Assembly: GCA_019649035.1 (NCBI GenBank)
Contig: BMAT01011332.1
Location: forward strand, 293,992-314,214
DNA length: 20,223 nt
Source: Elysia marginata
Lineage: Eukaryota > Mollusca > Gastropoda > Plakobranchidae
Direction of reading: 5' to 3'
The notes beneath the pieces are model-generated. The model was not told the origin of the DNA, did not search any database, and saw only the letters and a program-made list of their open reading frames with translations. Positions 7,924 to 18,092 of the stretch are shown here, in pieces. The first letter of the stretch is position 1; the number at the start of each line of letters is the position of its first letter. Both the position numbers and the translations under genes were made by a program.

Positions 7924-9912
7924 CTGGAGAAAATACAGAATGTAGACAATTATGATGCTGGCAAGGTGGTGGGGCGTGGCAGAGATAATACTTTGTGTCC
8001 TCCATTCACCATTGTGTCCTTTCGGTGAATACTTTGTCCTGAATGACTTTGCCAGTCTTCCGGAATTAACCACTATTACTAAGATGGTTTTTGTTCATTG
8101 GTTTATTACTTTTAAATAAGTTTGCCTTAAGCAATCATCACAACGTGTCATTTATGTGTGTGTGTGTGGGGGGGGGGGGTATTTAGATCTCAGAATCTGA
8201 AAAATCGCTTAAATTATAAAATTATTTGAGGACGTAAACAAACAAGACATCGTTTTACTATTACGGATTTCGATTAATGACACAGTTTAAAAATAGACCA
8301 CACAGTGTGCACAACAAATAGGATGTCTTATAGAAATAAAAGATATAGAAATTTCTAATTACAAGAAACTATTTACTATGTTCAACCATCTTGTTTTGTT
8401 TGGTTTGAGTTTGTTGATACGTATTCTGTCTTATTGAATTTACATATGGACGATAGAAAAAAAACCTACACATTGAAACGTCGTCGCTGGCGCGTTCCAC
8501 TTAATTAACACAACACTGTGATGAATTTATAGAAGCCACAGCCCGCATCGCAAACTTAACTGAGCAGTTCTAATGTTGTCACATGGTATTAGTACTGTGT
8601 GCTGGTTGCAATAATATCATGTTGAAAGTAAATGTCATAGTGATAGTTTTAAGTTTGTATCCAGTTGAACAATGCAAATTTTTTAAAGAAAGAAACATGG
8701 AATCAATAATGTTGTAATCATCACATTATCTTCGTCGTCATTAGCCCAAATTTAGCTTCAGGGTTGATTAAAAACTTCGTGATAACACAATGTCCAAGTA
8801 GTTGACAATATTAATGATAAACTTCTACATGCGCTTTCAAATTAGCTACAAGTGCAAAATATTCAAGCTTGAAATTTTCACACCCCTTTATTCCAGTAAA
8901 ATTTTCATGAATTAAAGTTTGTGATGCGCATGGTGCAAAAGCAATTTATAAACTTCTCTACTTTTTTTTGTTGTAAGGGGCATATAAAGCCTCGTGCAAC
9001 GGACAACAAAACATTGCAGATATTTCCATTTTGCATTTTTTAAACAAATGAGATGAGGTAAAACATATATTCTACCGCCAAATCTTTGTGAGTTTAAACC
9101 TCTAAGATCTTGTAAATTTCATAAGTTTACATCTATGTCTTTATGCGAACCACTACGATAAAATTTGGAAGTCCATTTATTATACTCTCTGGTGGTAGTT
9201 GATTAGGCGCTACATAAAAACGCTCTTTACTTCTTTCAATTTACACCTCAGCATTGGGTTACTCCAAACCTAGGCTGGCGATTTTTAGTAAATAACAGGC
9301 GCTTTAGAGCCAGGAATACTTTTTCTTTAATTTAGATGTTTTAAGCATAACAGGCACAATACGCTTCTGTGAAGAAACGAAATACATGTTCAAAGTGAAA
9401 GAATGAAAAAATCTGTCTTTGTTCATTCTTCTACTGTGCGGTCTGGCTGTAGAAATGTATACACTGTGTAATGATAGATAAACTCTTGCTTTGTTCTTGA
9501 ATATCATTGTCAATGCTCTTGTTTGTTACAAAAACTATGCCTTGCTTAAATACACCCATTGACTTAACGGAATTCCCAACCGAGACCGGTCTAATCAGAC
9601 CCCTTTGATTAGTTCAAGTATAATTCATTAACGACCGTGACCAATCTTGAACATGGCACATTTACAAAATAATTACCGCAAATGCTACATGTATGCATTG
9701 ATATGAATCCGGCTCAATCAGCCAGCGTGCTTGATGATAATTGTTTCGTTTTGATGACATGCTTTGTTTTGGTTTGAATTTGGAAAACTTAGTGTGTGCC
9801 ATAACAATAAGAAATAAGATTATAACCGCTGCAAACTGTGTGATCAATGCTCGTTCTAAGCATTAAGGCTTTTTATTACGAGAAAAATATTCAATTTATA
9901 CAGACAGCCTAA
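7924..9912. other. No recognisable exon; probable 5' intron of the alpha-kinase gene
   Basis: AT-rich sequence upstream (on the minus strand) of the first supported coding exon. Apart from the GT/G tract at 8153-8179 I see no repeat or conserved-looking frame. If the gene starts at 16.1 or 18.1 kb, this all lies in one intron of 8-10 kb. Confidence 0.4.
8153..8179 (+). repeat. (GT)n followed by a G homopolymer
   Basis: About eight GT units run directly into a G run of about 12. The sequence is slippage-prone, and the exact G count may be a sequencing uncertainty. Confidence 0.85.
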
Positions 9913-9921
9913 TTCAGTTGT
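9913..9921 (+). repeat. SINE copy 2 left target-site duplication
   Basis: TTCAGTTGT, repeated exactly at 10225-10233 on the other side of the inverted SINE. Confidence 0.7.
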
Positions 9922-10224
9922 GGTTGGTTGTTTGAATTTTAACGTCTCTTTTCAACTATAAGGTTACATCAGAGACGGCGCTTGGGACAATTGAAAGCGT
10001 GCTGCCACACTGTGGTGTACGGAGCGCTGCATACACCACACCCAGTCACATTATCCTGACACTGGGCCGACCAGACTTAGCACTAAATCCATAATGCCAG
10101 TCACCAGGCGGATCAGCTACTAGTACCAATTTTTAAAGTCCTTGGTTTGACTCGGCTGGGGATCGAACCCACACCTCCCGATCTCTGAGCGAGTGTCTTC
10201 ACCACTAGGTCACAGAGCCGGTAG
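9922..10224 (-). mobile_element. tRNA-derived SINE, copy 2 (inverted)
   Basis: About 303 bp, the same family as the element at 2938-3234 but in opposite orientation. On the minus strand it has an A box TGACCTAGTGG (10202-10212) and a B box GGTTCGATCCC (10159-10169) closer to the tRNA consensus than in copy 1. The body is shared with copy 1, and it has the same 3' end (GACGTTAAAATTCAAACAACC). The 9-bp target duplication TTCAGTTGT flanks it. It carries a segment with an 8-bp hairpin (10012-10039) that copy 1 has partly lost. Confidence 0.92.
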
Positions 10225-10233
10225 TTCAGTTGT
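10225..10233 (+). repeat. SINE copy 2 right target-site duplication
   Basis: Exact copy of the 9 bp at 9913-9921. Confidence 0.7.
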
Positions 10234-11445
10234 ACTAGGAAAGAAGCACCGGTTGGTCGTTTCGGAAAAAACCCTTGGTATTTCGATCTCAAACGCGACA
10301 ATATAGACCTTTTTTCAATCACGGTGTTTCTCCTGTCGATCCTGATCCAAAGCCAGACGTCAGTGCAGTTTTTTTTTCACCTAAGTTAATATCTAGATAA
10401 AGTAAACAAAGCATCTGTTTGACGAAAGACAAGAAGTTTAGGGCAAATAATGGCAAATATTCGTGTTAGAAGATACGGGTCATCATATTGTTGCCTATTT
10501 GAACTCCAATCTAAAGCTCACACATATTCAGCAAGGCTGCCTCGTGACTCAACGCGATCTGTCAATCTACGTCACGCTTGTTATATACATCGCCATAAGC
10601 CGGTCACTCAAGCTAAATCGCTATAGAATTTTATTGAAATTAGGAAATCTAAAATGAAATGATCTCTGCATGAAACCACGTATGTACCATGGTTCATGAA
10701 TACAATTATAACCAAACGTTTGTTTTATTTGTTTTCCTTAAAAAAAACTACTAGTGTCTGTTCAGTTGCGATGAACGAACGTAGCAAACAATAATAAATT
10801 CTTCTGAGGCCACGAATACACTACGAAAGTGCTTCGATTCTTTAAGCTTTGAAATGGGACAAGTTTGAGTAAAAAAAAGAATGTTTGCATGGTACAGCTC
10901 AATACCAGACAAACTTGTGGTATGGTCTAGATATGAAATGAATTTGGCAAATATTAAAATAGATAATAGGGGTTCTACAAAATATTCAGCTTCCACTTCC
11001 TCGGTGGCAACCCCTACACGTCAGCTGTAACGTACGAAAATGAACCACAACGTCTCCCTTAATGATAAGTGACATAACATCTCGTATGACAGTATGTTCG
11101 ACGAGCACTTCTTTGATTTGCTTAAAATTGATGTTTCAGCTATCAGCGCCCATTTTACCAATGAGACCCTGGAAATACAAAAGAATAACTAACGATGAGA
11201 ACTGACTTCTATAATTATAAACACCGCATCCATAATTCCGATGGGAATAATTCATAGACATCGCCTGATTATGTTTTATCAAACGCAGTTAAATAACGTA
11301 TGGTAAAAGATTTAAACGGTACAATGAGACAGCAGCTGTCGCCCGAATACGGGGAGGTAAAATATATAAGCGTAAACGGGTATAGCATGGGTAAAAATAT
11401 TTACTTAGCTTATTAATACACTCAACTTTTCCCCCAAACCCACAG
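10234..11445. other. No recognisable gene
   Basis: AT-rich sequence. A GGGGAG|GTAAAA donor-like site near 11353 follows a short open run (MRQQLSPEYGE), but its phase does not match the exon-like segment starting at 11446, so I do not join them. Confidence 0.4.
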
Positions 11446-11638
11446 GGTAAAAAAGTATCAAAGTACCGAGTATTTGGAAAAAAAGAAGCTCAAATTACTT
11501 GATCTATTAGCCATATCGCCAATGACGTTTCTTGAAGCGCTACAGCAGTCTATATCAACACCATTTGAAAATACACGTCAACAGGGATACGGTGACATTA
11601 TATGGCTATCGATCCTGGCAGATAAAAAATTTGGACTG
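11446..11638 (+). CDS. Candidate internal exon of an unrecognised plus-strand gene
   Basis: This 193-nt segment is open throughout (1 + 64 codons). The acceptor is TTTTCCCCCAAACCCACAG|G and the donor is consensus, GGACTG|GTAAGT. The peptide starts VKKYQSTEYLEKKKLKLLDL and includes SPMTFLEALQQS, STPFENTRQQGYGD and IIWLSILADKKFGL. It has mixed, protein-like composition with no low complexity. I do not recognise the family. It leaves in phase 0. The next strong plus-strand acceptor, 377 bp on, continues the same frame for 22 codons before a stop. Upstream exons would have to end with two bases of a codon, and I could not find one. It could be a real gene running antisense inside an alpha-kinase 5' intron, an exon of a decayed transposon, or chance. 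Confidence 0.35.
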
Positions 11639-12015
11639 GTAAGTAGTTTATATGAGTGTTATTGTAATTTCCCTGACATTGCCACCTGTTACCTGGAGCT
11701 GAGAATAAGTGGCCACATAAACAATACGAGACTTATATTTTGTATACATCGATAACAATGGTTGGCCCCGGGCTTTCGCTTCTCTTTGCATCGCAGAAGT
11801 GGATAGAACACACCCGCACAGAACACGTAGAAAAATACCTATGTTTGGGTGGGGAGAACTGCATCAGCGTTTCAACAACTTGATCCTTAAATACTCCTCG
11901 GAGATTGGGCTTGCAAAACACAGTTCATAGTAAGATTATATTGTACAAAAACATTGCCTTTACGCTCCATATGCACCATACTCTGTTGTCCATTTCCTTC
12001 TTGTTTTTCTTTTAG

Positions 12016-12084
12016 AAAGATAAAAGCATTCCGTCATGCCGTTCGCATGACCGGAGAAAGGAAATAAAAAGTGCTAACACTTAG
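12016..12084 (+). CDS. Candidate terminal coding exon of the unrecognised plus-strand gene
   Basis: The acceptor is a long pyrimidine tract ending TTGTTTTTCTTTTAG (AG at 12014-12015). In the phase left by the donor at 11639 it reads KDKSIPSCRSHDRRKEIKSA and two further residues, then TAG at 12082-12084. This is a basic, Ser-rich C-terminus. A 7-bp perfect hairpin (12033-12051) lies in it. An AATAAA at 12218-12223 lies about 135 nt downstream, a usual 3' UTR length. The segment is short, so phase agreement alone has a one-in-three chance of being accidental. Confidence 0.3.
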   Translation, partial: KDKSIPSCRSHDRRKEIKSANT

Positions 12085-12217
12085 TAACAGAAAAATATCA
12101 TACAGCATAAACGTACACTTTTTTAATATTCTCAATTTCTTTTTGAAACCATAATTTACAAGCTCTTTTCGCGATTCGTTTGAATTTTTAAAAAAATACG
12201 TTATAGGTTATACTTTG

Positions 12218-12223
12218 AATAAA
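12218..12223 (+). promoter_or_regulatory. Possible poly(A) signal of the plus-strand candidate gene
   Basis: AATAAA on the plus strand, downstream of the putative stop at 12084. Such hexamers are frequent in AT-rich DNA, so the call depends on the exon model. Confidence 0.25.
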
Positions 12224-12253
12224 TGAACTTGTGGCAAACAACTGATATAGTAA

Positions 12254-12535
12254 ATGATACAGGATGAGGCTTTAAAACAACTCGGCTGTTTCTCCTCACG
12301 CCAACCATGTCAGGTGCCTAATTTTTATATCTTTTATTACACGAGAAAGTTAGCTCGTCTAGGGCTTTGCGAAGAAGTTAGAAAGAATCGAATAAAGCGT
12401 TCTTGTCAGATTCTTTTCATGAGAGATGTTGATTTGGGAAAAAAGATGTTTGGTTTGGTAATGATTGATGATAACGAAAGTGAGAGTGACCATCTCCCAA
12501 AGGAACCATCTAACGAAGTTTTGCCCATTGTTTGA
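12254..12535 (+). CDS. Unrecognised 93-codon open frame
   Basis: ATG to TGA. The N-terminal third is Cys/Tyr/Phe-rich and the middle is basic (RKLARLGLCEEVRKNRIKR). The C-terminus is acidic and ends SDHLPKEPSNEVLPIV. Composition is more protein-like than in most chance frames of the window, but I see no domain, no clear splice borders and no homologue I can name. It stops about 40 bp before a retroelement-like 3' end and may be unrelated sequence. Confidence 0.13.
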   Translation: MIQDEALKQLGCFSSRQPCQVPNFYIFYYTRKLARLGLCEEVRKNRIKRSCQILFMRDVDLGKKMFGLVMIDDNESESDHLPKEPSNEVLPIV

Positions 12536-12573
12536 ACACAGTTCTTTTATATTACATTATTCAAAAACAAAAT

Positions 12574-12680
12574 ATTGATTGATTGATTGAAGGGTATTTT
12601 TACAAGCCCAATTCCACTTCAAAGGTGCTCTCAGGGCTTGGGTCCCAATGACAGTTTACGGGCTGCCACCCAGAGACTAG
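12574..12680 (-). mobile_element. Possible 3' end of a retroelement with (CAAT)n tail
   Basis: Read on the minus strand, a GC-richer block (about 12680 to 12595) ends in four CAAT-type repeats (ATTG on the plus strand, 12574-12590). Short tandem tails of this kind end many LINE and SINE copies. Within the block CAAGCCC (12603-12609) pairs with GGGCTTG (12634-12640). There is no second copy in the window, so the family and full length are unknown. Confidence 0.3.
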
Positions 12681-14300
12681 CGATATATATTGATACTGTT
12701 TAATTGAGATAACATATAATTTTTGGTCTCCTGCAGATACAATGTATGACTTTACGTATCATTGCTTAATTTAAACGTTTACTCAAGGCGGTTTTTTTTT
12801 TTTTTGTTTGTTTTCTCTTGTTGTTTATTTTCTGGGGGGTCTTTGAATTCTGGCATAATTTGAAAATACACCATCTTGACGTAGGTGACGACAAAATTTT
12901 TAAGCTTTCATTCATTCATGGTAAATGATTTTCCGAAAGACAAATTTCAAGTGTGATAAAATATCGCTTGGGAATGCTGTTTGTAACAAATATGAAAACT
13001 AATAATAGTTGGAAAATGAAACACTTCATGGTAACAGTTTTATAACACATGTACTATACACGGTTCTATAGCATTAACACACCTTCAAATAATTGTTCTT
13101 GGCAATTAAGTTCACAACTCTTCAGTGAATATAAATGATGTTCCTTGTTCCAGAAGAAGTTGTTTTCAAAATTCTTATGAGTAGGTGGAAAACAAATATG
13201 CCCCATCAGATCCGGAGAACTCTAAACATTTGGAATAGGTAACAATGTGAGGCTTCAATGAATCTAACGTCCCCTAAGCTTTTCGAAGATGTTAACGATA
13301 TGAAACTAAGAATGCGTTATCCTCAAATACGTTGAGAAATAATATTGATCGTGAATCGATATCTCCTAAATATGACTTTGATTAATTCTTGTTTCTATGA
13401 TTTTTTTTTTTGGCGTTTAAGGGCAATAACCGTATTCGGTCTTTGTGTTTAAAAAGATATAACATGTATGATATGAAATTATAAAATGATAGCAACAGAA
13501 TTTTATCTCAGTGACATTCGACTCAGATCTATTAAACTTTACAAAATTAAAAAATTTATTCTAGGTCTTAAGGATCTGCTTACGCTTAGTTTAAGAGGCT
13601 TTCAACCCCTATAGGCATCTTTTAAAAGGATTTCGTCTATAGTCATCCCGTTTTTTCCACTGTTTATTACTTCCTTCTACAATATTGGTTGAAAGCAGCC
13701 TTTGTCATCCAGTGTTATCTTCGGGTTAAAACTCTATAAATTCAATTGATGTTCAAAATCCTTTCGTCTGAATTTTATTTCTATTTTCAAAAGAGAAAAA
13801 TCGCAGACACAATGGTTGAATTGAGCAACGATCAGTTACAACAAAATATCGACGGCAATATCACAAGAATACTCACATAAATGTGTACACAATGCGAATT
13901 TTGGAAAATATCCATTGTAAAGTTGCCATAAAAAAATTTCTCGTGTATGCTCGCACTTTGCCATTATTGTTGTGTTTTGTTTCTGTTTTTAGTAAATTGC
14001 TACGCGTATTTTTACTGGGAACGGTGGCTTAAAATCGGGGAATTCCCACAACAAAGTATAGAAATGGTGGGGTCACGGGTTTTTTCCTTCTTTTTTTTTA
14101 TACAAATTTGTTTAACCTGAGCTGATATATATCTTGTCAGGACTCAGCGTTATCAGTTGGTTTGGGCCGAGCAAGAGCTGCTTACGTTATTGTATCACGA
14201 GGTTGAATTTGTTTGTGTGGGAGTGAAGTTGAATTTTTATTCAACTTTTTTGTTAACAGTTTCATGTCCTCCTTTTGCTTTTTTAAATATATTCAGTTAG
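12681..14300. other. No recognisable gene
   Basis: AT-rich sequence with homopolymer T runs and no exon-like segments that I can support. Confidence 0.5.
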
Positions 14301-14325
14301 AATTTGGAATAATCGGGAAAAAAAT

Positions 14326-14440
14326 TATGATAGTGATATAAATAATGATGACGTCCTTGATAATGACGATGATAATGACGATAATAATGATGATGGTGAT
14401 ACTGATAATACTAAATATACTAACAATGATAATAGCAACA
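14326..14440 (+). repeat. Imperfect GAT/AAT-rich trinucleotide patch
   Basis: Interspersed GAT, AAT and GAC triplets with interruptions. The hydrophobic Ile/Val frame on the opposite strand is produced by this repeat and is not a membrane protein. Confidence 0.75.
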
Positions 14441-15383
14441 ACTAAAAACATCAAACAAAGAGTAATAACAAAAAAAAAATAAAAATTATTAACCAAGTGG
14501 TTATGGCGGCTAAAGTAGTTCTAGCAAAGTGATTCATACAAGAAGTTCTTACTGAAGTTCAAAGACGCCGATTTTGGTTTACTGGGAAATTCAACAGACC
14601 AAGTTATGCTTTTTTTTCAAATTTTGTAACTTTTTAGAATCTTTAAAACGTTATGTCAAAATTTAAAAAAAAAGTTTGCATGGTATTATTAAAAAAAAAA
14701 AAAGAAAAGAGTTTTTTTTTTAAAGAACAGAATTAGACTTGCTCTTTAGTGGGTTCCACTAAGTTTTTTTTTTATCTGGGTAATTTTTCTTCCTTTGTTT
14801 TACATTCTGTAAACACGCTTAAAGAAATTTGAAAAAAAAAGCAAAACGAAACTATTGGACTAAAAAGATACATAGATTATTTAACAGTGAAGTTAACCGT
14901 AGTTAACTGGATGAACAAAGAGAGATGCGGACAAAGGAACGAAAAAAAATGTAATCTCATGAGCTTGTATCGACCACTTGCACACGCCCTCTTTCTTCAT
15001 TCACGTCGCTGCATCTCACCCCCGCCCCCAACCTCTTTCCTTTTTGTCCTCCCTCTCATCTAGAGACCCTGTCGACACAAGAAGGGTCTTCGTACAAGCA
15101 ATTTTTTTCTTCTTTAGGTTTCCTTTAAAAGCTCTAAAACTGCCCGTAAATTTAAATGAGTTTAGTTAGAGCTTTTTCATTTTAAAATCTGTAAGTAAGA
15201 AAGCTGGTTTTTTTTTTCAAATTGTTTCGTCCTTTTTTCATCTAAAACAACCTAATAAAATGATTTAAACATTGCCTTGGGCTGACAATGTTTATAATAG
15301 TACGATTTTGACAAGAAAATTTGTTTTCTTCAAATTATTGTAAAAAGTGAATATATAGAACACTGAGATATGGCACATCTAAA
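14441..15383. other. No recognisable gene
   Basis: AT-rich, with several A and T runs of 8-12 bases (around 14690-14720 and 14765-14775). Nothing else is seen. Confidence 0.5.
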
Positions 15384-15472
15384 TATCTTCTCTCTCTCCG
15401 CATTTCTCCTCTCCTCTCTCTCAATCTCTCACAGTCTTTCGGTCTTCTCAATCTCTCTCCTTCTCCCCCAGG
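15384..15472 (+). repeat. CT-rich low-complexity block
   Basis: Nearly all pyrimidine, with TCTC runs broken by a few purines. It is directly joined to the TAGG and TAGA repeats and so forms one compound simple-repeat locus. Confidence 0.8.
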
Positions 15473-15510
15473 TGGGTAGGTAGGTAGGTAGGTTTTAGGT
15501 AGGTAGATAA

Positions 15511-15562
<52 letters not shown>
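15473..15562 (+). repeat. Compound (TAGG)n-(TAGA)n microsatellite
   Basis: Two short TAGG runs (15473-15504) are followed by about 13 near-perfect TAGA units (15511-15562). TAGA-like remnants recur near 15605. Both minus-strand frames over it give Ile-Tyr-Leu-Ser repeats that are artefacts. Confidence 0.95.
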
Positions 15563-16100
15563 GGGGAAGGAGAGAAAGAGGTAGGGAGACATACAGACGA
15601 ACTGACAGATAGATATGGGATTGAAACTGAGGTAAAAAAAAAGTGTGTAATGTTGAAAAAGCTACTGTGCTAATACGCAAATTTTAAACCATTAAGCTTA
15701 AAGTTTTTTGTTTACATTATTCAGATACATCAGACGAACATCATTTTATTTTTTTTTAATACAAAAAGGAACCGCATTAAGCTCATAAAATCAAAACCCT
15801 TTATACCGAAAAAAAACCGCTTTTAAAACTGGGCTTATTTCTTAAACTCTTGATGAAGTATGCTTCTCTTGTAAAATAATTGTTGGTGGCTTGACAATAA
15901 AATCTGCTTACAGTACATAACATTAACAGTGCTAAAGTAAATACGTAAAGTGCTTACCCGATACTTAAACACAGAAGGTATCCAAACAAAAGGCTGACTA
16001 TAAGTTATAGTACTTGTGATGGAGCTTCACTAACGGGCCTGATGGAGAATCACAGATCTTGTCATTCTAAATTCTACACTTTATCTTGAACAAAACTACG
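15563..16100. other. No recognisable gene
   Basis: AT-rich flank of the CpG-rich island, with no supported feature. Confidence 0.5.
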
Positions 16101-16116
16101 GGTACCGGTAACTCAC

Positions 16117-16375
16117 AATCAAAGCTGCCTCTTTCTCTTCGCCTCGTTATATAACTGGAATAACAGTAATCTGGGTCTGGCACGCTCGTCACTATGTCTT
16201 TGACTTGTGAGACGATCGGTACTGTGGCGCAGCGCAGTTTGAGCACGCGAGAGATGCTGCGACGAGACTGACACTTGGCAGTGTCGTGTGCTAGAACTGA
16301 CGCGGTTCACTGCCCCTTCTCTGTTCGGTTGCAGCTCACAAGGAAAAATCGATGGTTTAGATAAACCACCAAAAC
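16117..16375 (-). other. Candidate non-coding first exon (minus strand)
   Basis: The minus strand has a strong donor TTTGATT|GTGAGTTACC, with GT at 16115-16116. It lies at the edge of the CpG-rich island, and CCAAT/TATA-like elements lie upstream of it on the same strand. No ATG-initiated frame stays open through the donor in the phase needed for exon A (an in-frame TAA lies 31-33 nt before it). It would therefore be 5' UTR, with translation starting further on. The 5' limit given is a guess from the TATA-like element. Confidence 0.2.
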
Positions 16376-16600
16376 TAATGATGCCAGTGTAAGGGACTCA
16401 GGGTTTAAAACAGTATCCAAACTGAAACAGAGTCATTGGAAAAGGAACATGAGGACTAACGGTACGACATGAGAGGGAGGCCGGGAGAGGGGAGGGGGGC
16501 TGAAATCGATTTCTGAGAAATGGGGACAAAAACTTAACAAAAGAACCCCCACGGCTAGCCAAGCTACCGATAATACGATTGCAAGCTTTGCAGCCAATCG

Positions 16601-16614
16601 CAAGTCGCGACTTG
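16601..16614. promoter_or_regulatory. 14-bp perfect palindrome beside a CCAAT box
   Basis: CAAGTCGCGACTTG is its own reverse complement and starts three bases after the CCAAT at 16594-16598. It may be a dimeric transcription-factor site within the putative promoter. Confidence 0.35.
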
Positions 16615-16730
16615 TCGGGGTCATACGCCGGGTCAGCTCCAGCACTCGGCCACGCGGGGGTGGTGAGAGGGGTCGAGTTGGGAGGCTTCATATGCCGCTC
16701 ATGGGAAATAACAGGAGGTAAAGGAGGGGG

Positions 16731-18092
16731 GGGGGTTAAGACGTCAATTGAAAAATGAATACAAGAGGGTGGCCGGATGGACAGAAATGTGGGTGTGGGG
16801 ACCTGTAATAGATGTTATGCTTTTGTTTATGATTTGAAAGAGATTGAGAGGATTTGAAATCCAGAGAATGGGCAGAAAATGAACCTTATCTTTTCGTAGT
16901 ATCATAAAATGAATTGCACTCATGATGCGCACCGCAAATTAACTGTGCAAAGATTACACACAAGATCGGGCACCCACAGAAACGTTGAAGACTCAAAAAC
17001 CAACGCTCTCCATTAAAAAAAAAACACGATAAAATCAGATACAGTTATAATTAATGAATGGGGTTCGGTGCACATCTTCCTACAAGAGTTACTAAGTAAC
17101 GCAATGTTATTTTTTTTATGGTCGCTGCCTTTGTTTATTCTGTTTTAGGTTTATTCTTCAGTCTTGTTTTATCTTGAAATTCACTAAGGTTTTACTAAGC
17201 AGTTGCGTCTTTTATATTTGGAAGTTCTGTTTTTAATTTATACCTGGGTTCTGAGCGCAATTCTTATGCGGTTTTCTTGCTGTTCTGTATCATATTTTGT
17301 TAGTTTTTCTGAGTGACAAAAGTTGAAAACAGCACGATTGAAGCATAATTGTGTTCTTAACCGAACAAAACGCAGAGAATAGGCCGTACTTGTTCACAGT
17401 CAAACTTTTTATGACACCTATAATTGTGTATTTAGTGATAATTCAAAACTTGTTAGGTGGGGAACAGGTGTTCTCTACTGTCGCTTTACAATACGTGTAA
17501 TTAATTCAACTGATGCTTATGTTCATGTTCAGTTTTCTCTTCGTCATGCCAATTTCATGTTTTACCATGCTGTCCTTCACTTGAACTCTGCTTTCAGAGC
17601 AAAATATCGGTGAGTCAGATATTAGTATTGGGTTTCGAAAGCTTGCCAAAAATTACATTTACTTTTTACTCGTAAATCGTAAATCGGTTAGCCGATGGTG
17701 TCATTTTAGATGCATTGATACTTCGTAACTACCCGACTAAAATGTTTCATCACGATCTAATCTAGATCAATCCAGCGGTTCTCAAAATCTCGTTAATATT
17801 TTTCAGATTGACATTCACAAGAAAACAGCACACGCGTCAAGCGGTAAGGAAATAGAGTGGCAGAAACTATACACAAACAAAAAAAAAACAGGCTCTGCAG
17901 GGAAAAAAAGGATTAACGAACAAAAATTTTGTTATTTTTATTTTTTAATTAAAAAGCGCGATAACTTAAACTCCCAACTATATACGGTACTGAGGAATTT
18001 ACTCAAACAAGAAATTTAACCTTAAAGACTGAAATGCATATCTGTTGTATTGTTTGCATCATATGCAATATCAAATAACGCTGCTGGGTTAC
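16731..18092. other. No recognisable gene
   Basis: AT-rich, with no open frame above about 60 codons that looks coding and no repeat element seen. Confidence 0.5.

Larger units (their letters stand above)
16100..16730. promoter_or_regulatory. CpG-rich island, candidate promoter
   Basis: GC and CpG content rise sharply against the AT-rich surroundings, with many CG dinucleotides between 16160 and 16330 and between 16550 and 16680. It contains CCAAT on the plus strand (16594-16598) and on the minus strand (16435-16439). On the minus strand a TTTTAAA TATA-like element lies about 30 bp after that CCAAT. There is also a 14-bp perfect palindrome at 16601-16614. Open frames over it show no domain. 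It could drive the minus-strand alpha-kinase gene, a gene to the right, or both. Confidence 0.4.

Noticed and set aside
9587-9610. Inverted repeat CTAATCA ... TGATTAG
   Set aside because: Seven-base arms in AT-rich DNA are expected by chance, and no associated feature was found.
4371-13073. TATACACGGTTCTRTAGCA present at 4371-4389 and 13055-13073
   Set aside because: The 19-bp similarity does not extend into the flanks. It may be a chance match or a fragment too short to assign.
14293-14496. Minus-strand Ile/Val-rich apparent membrane protein
   Set aside because: Produced by the GAT/AAT triplet patch.
15335-15680. Two overlapping minus-strand frames with Ile-Tyr-Leu-Ser repeats
   Set aside because: Both are translations of the TAGA tetranucleotide repeat in different frames.
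16398-16691. 97-codon minus-strand frame in the CpG-rich island
   Set aside because: Its openness follows from the raised GC content. It has no domain and lies where a promoter is more likely.
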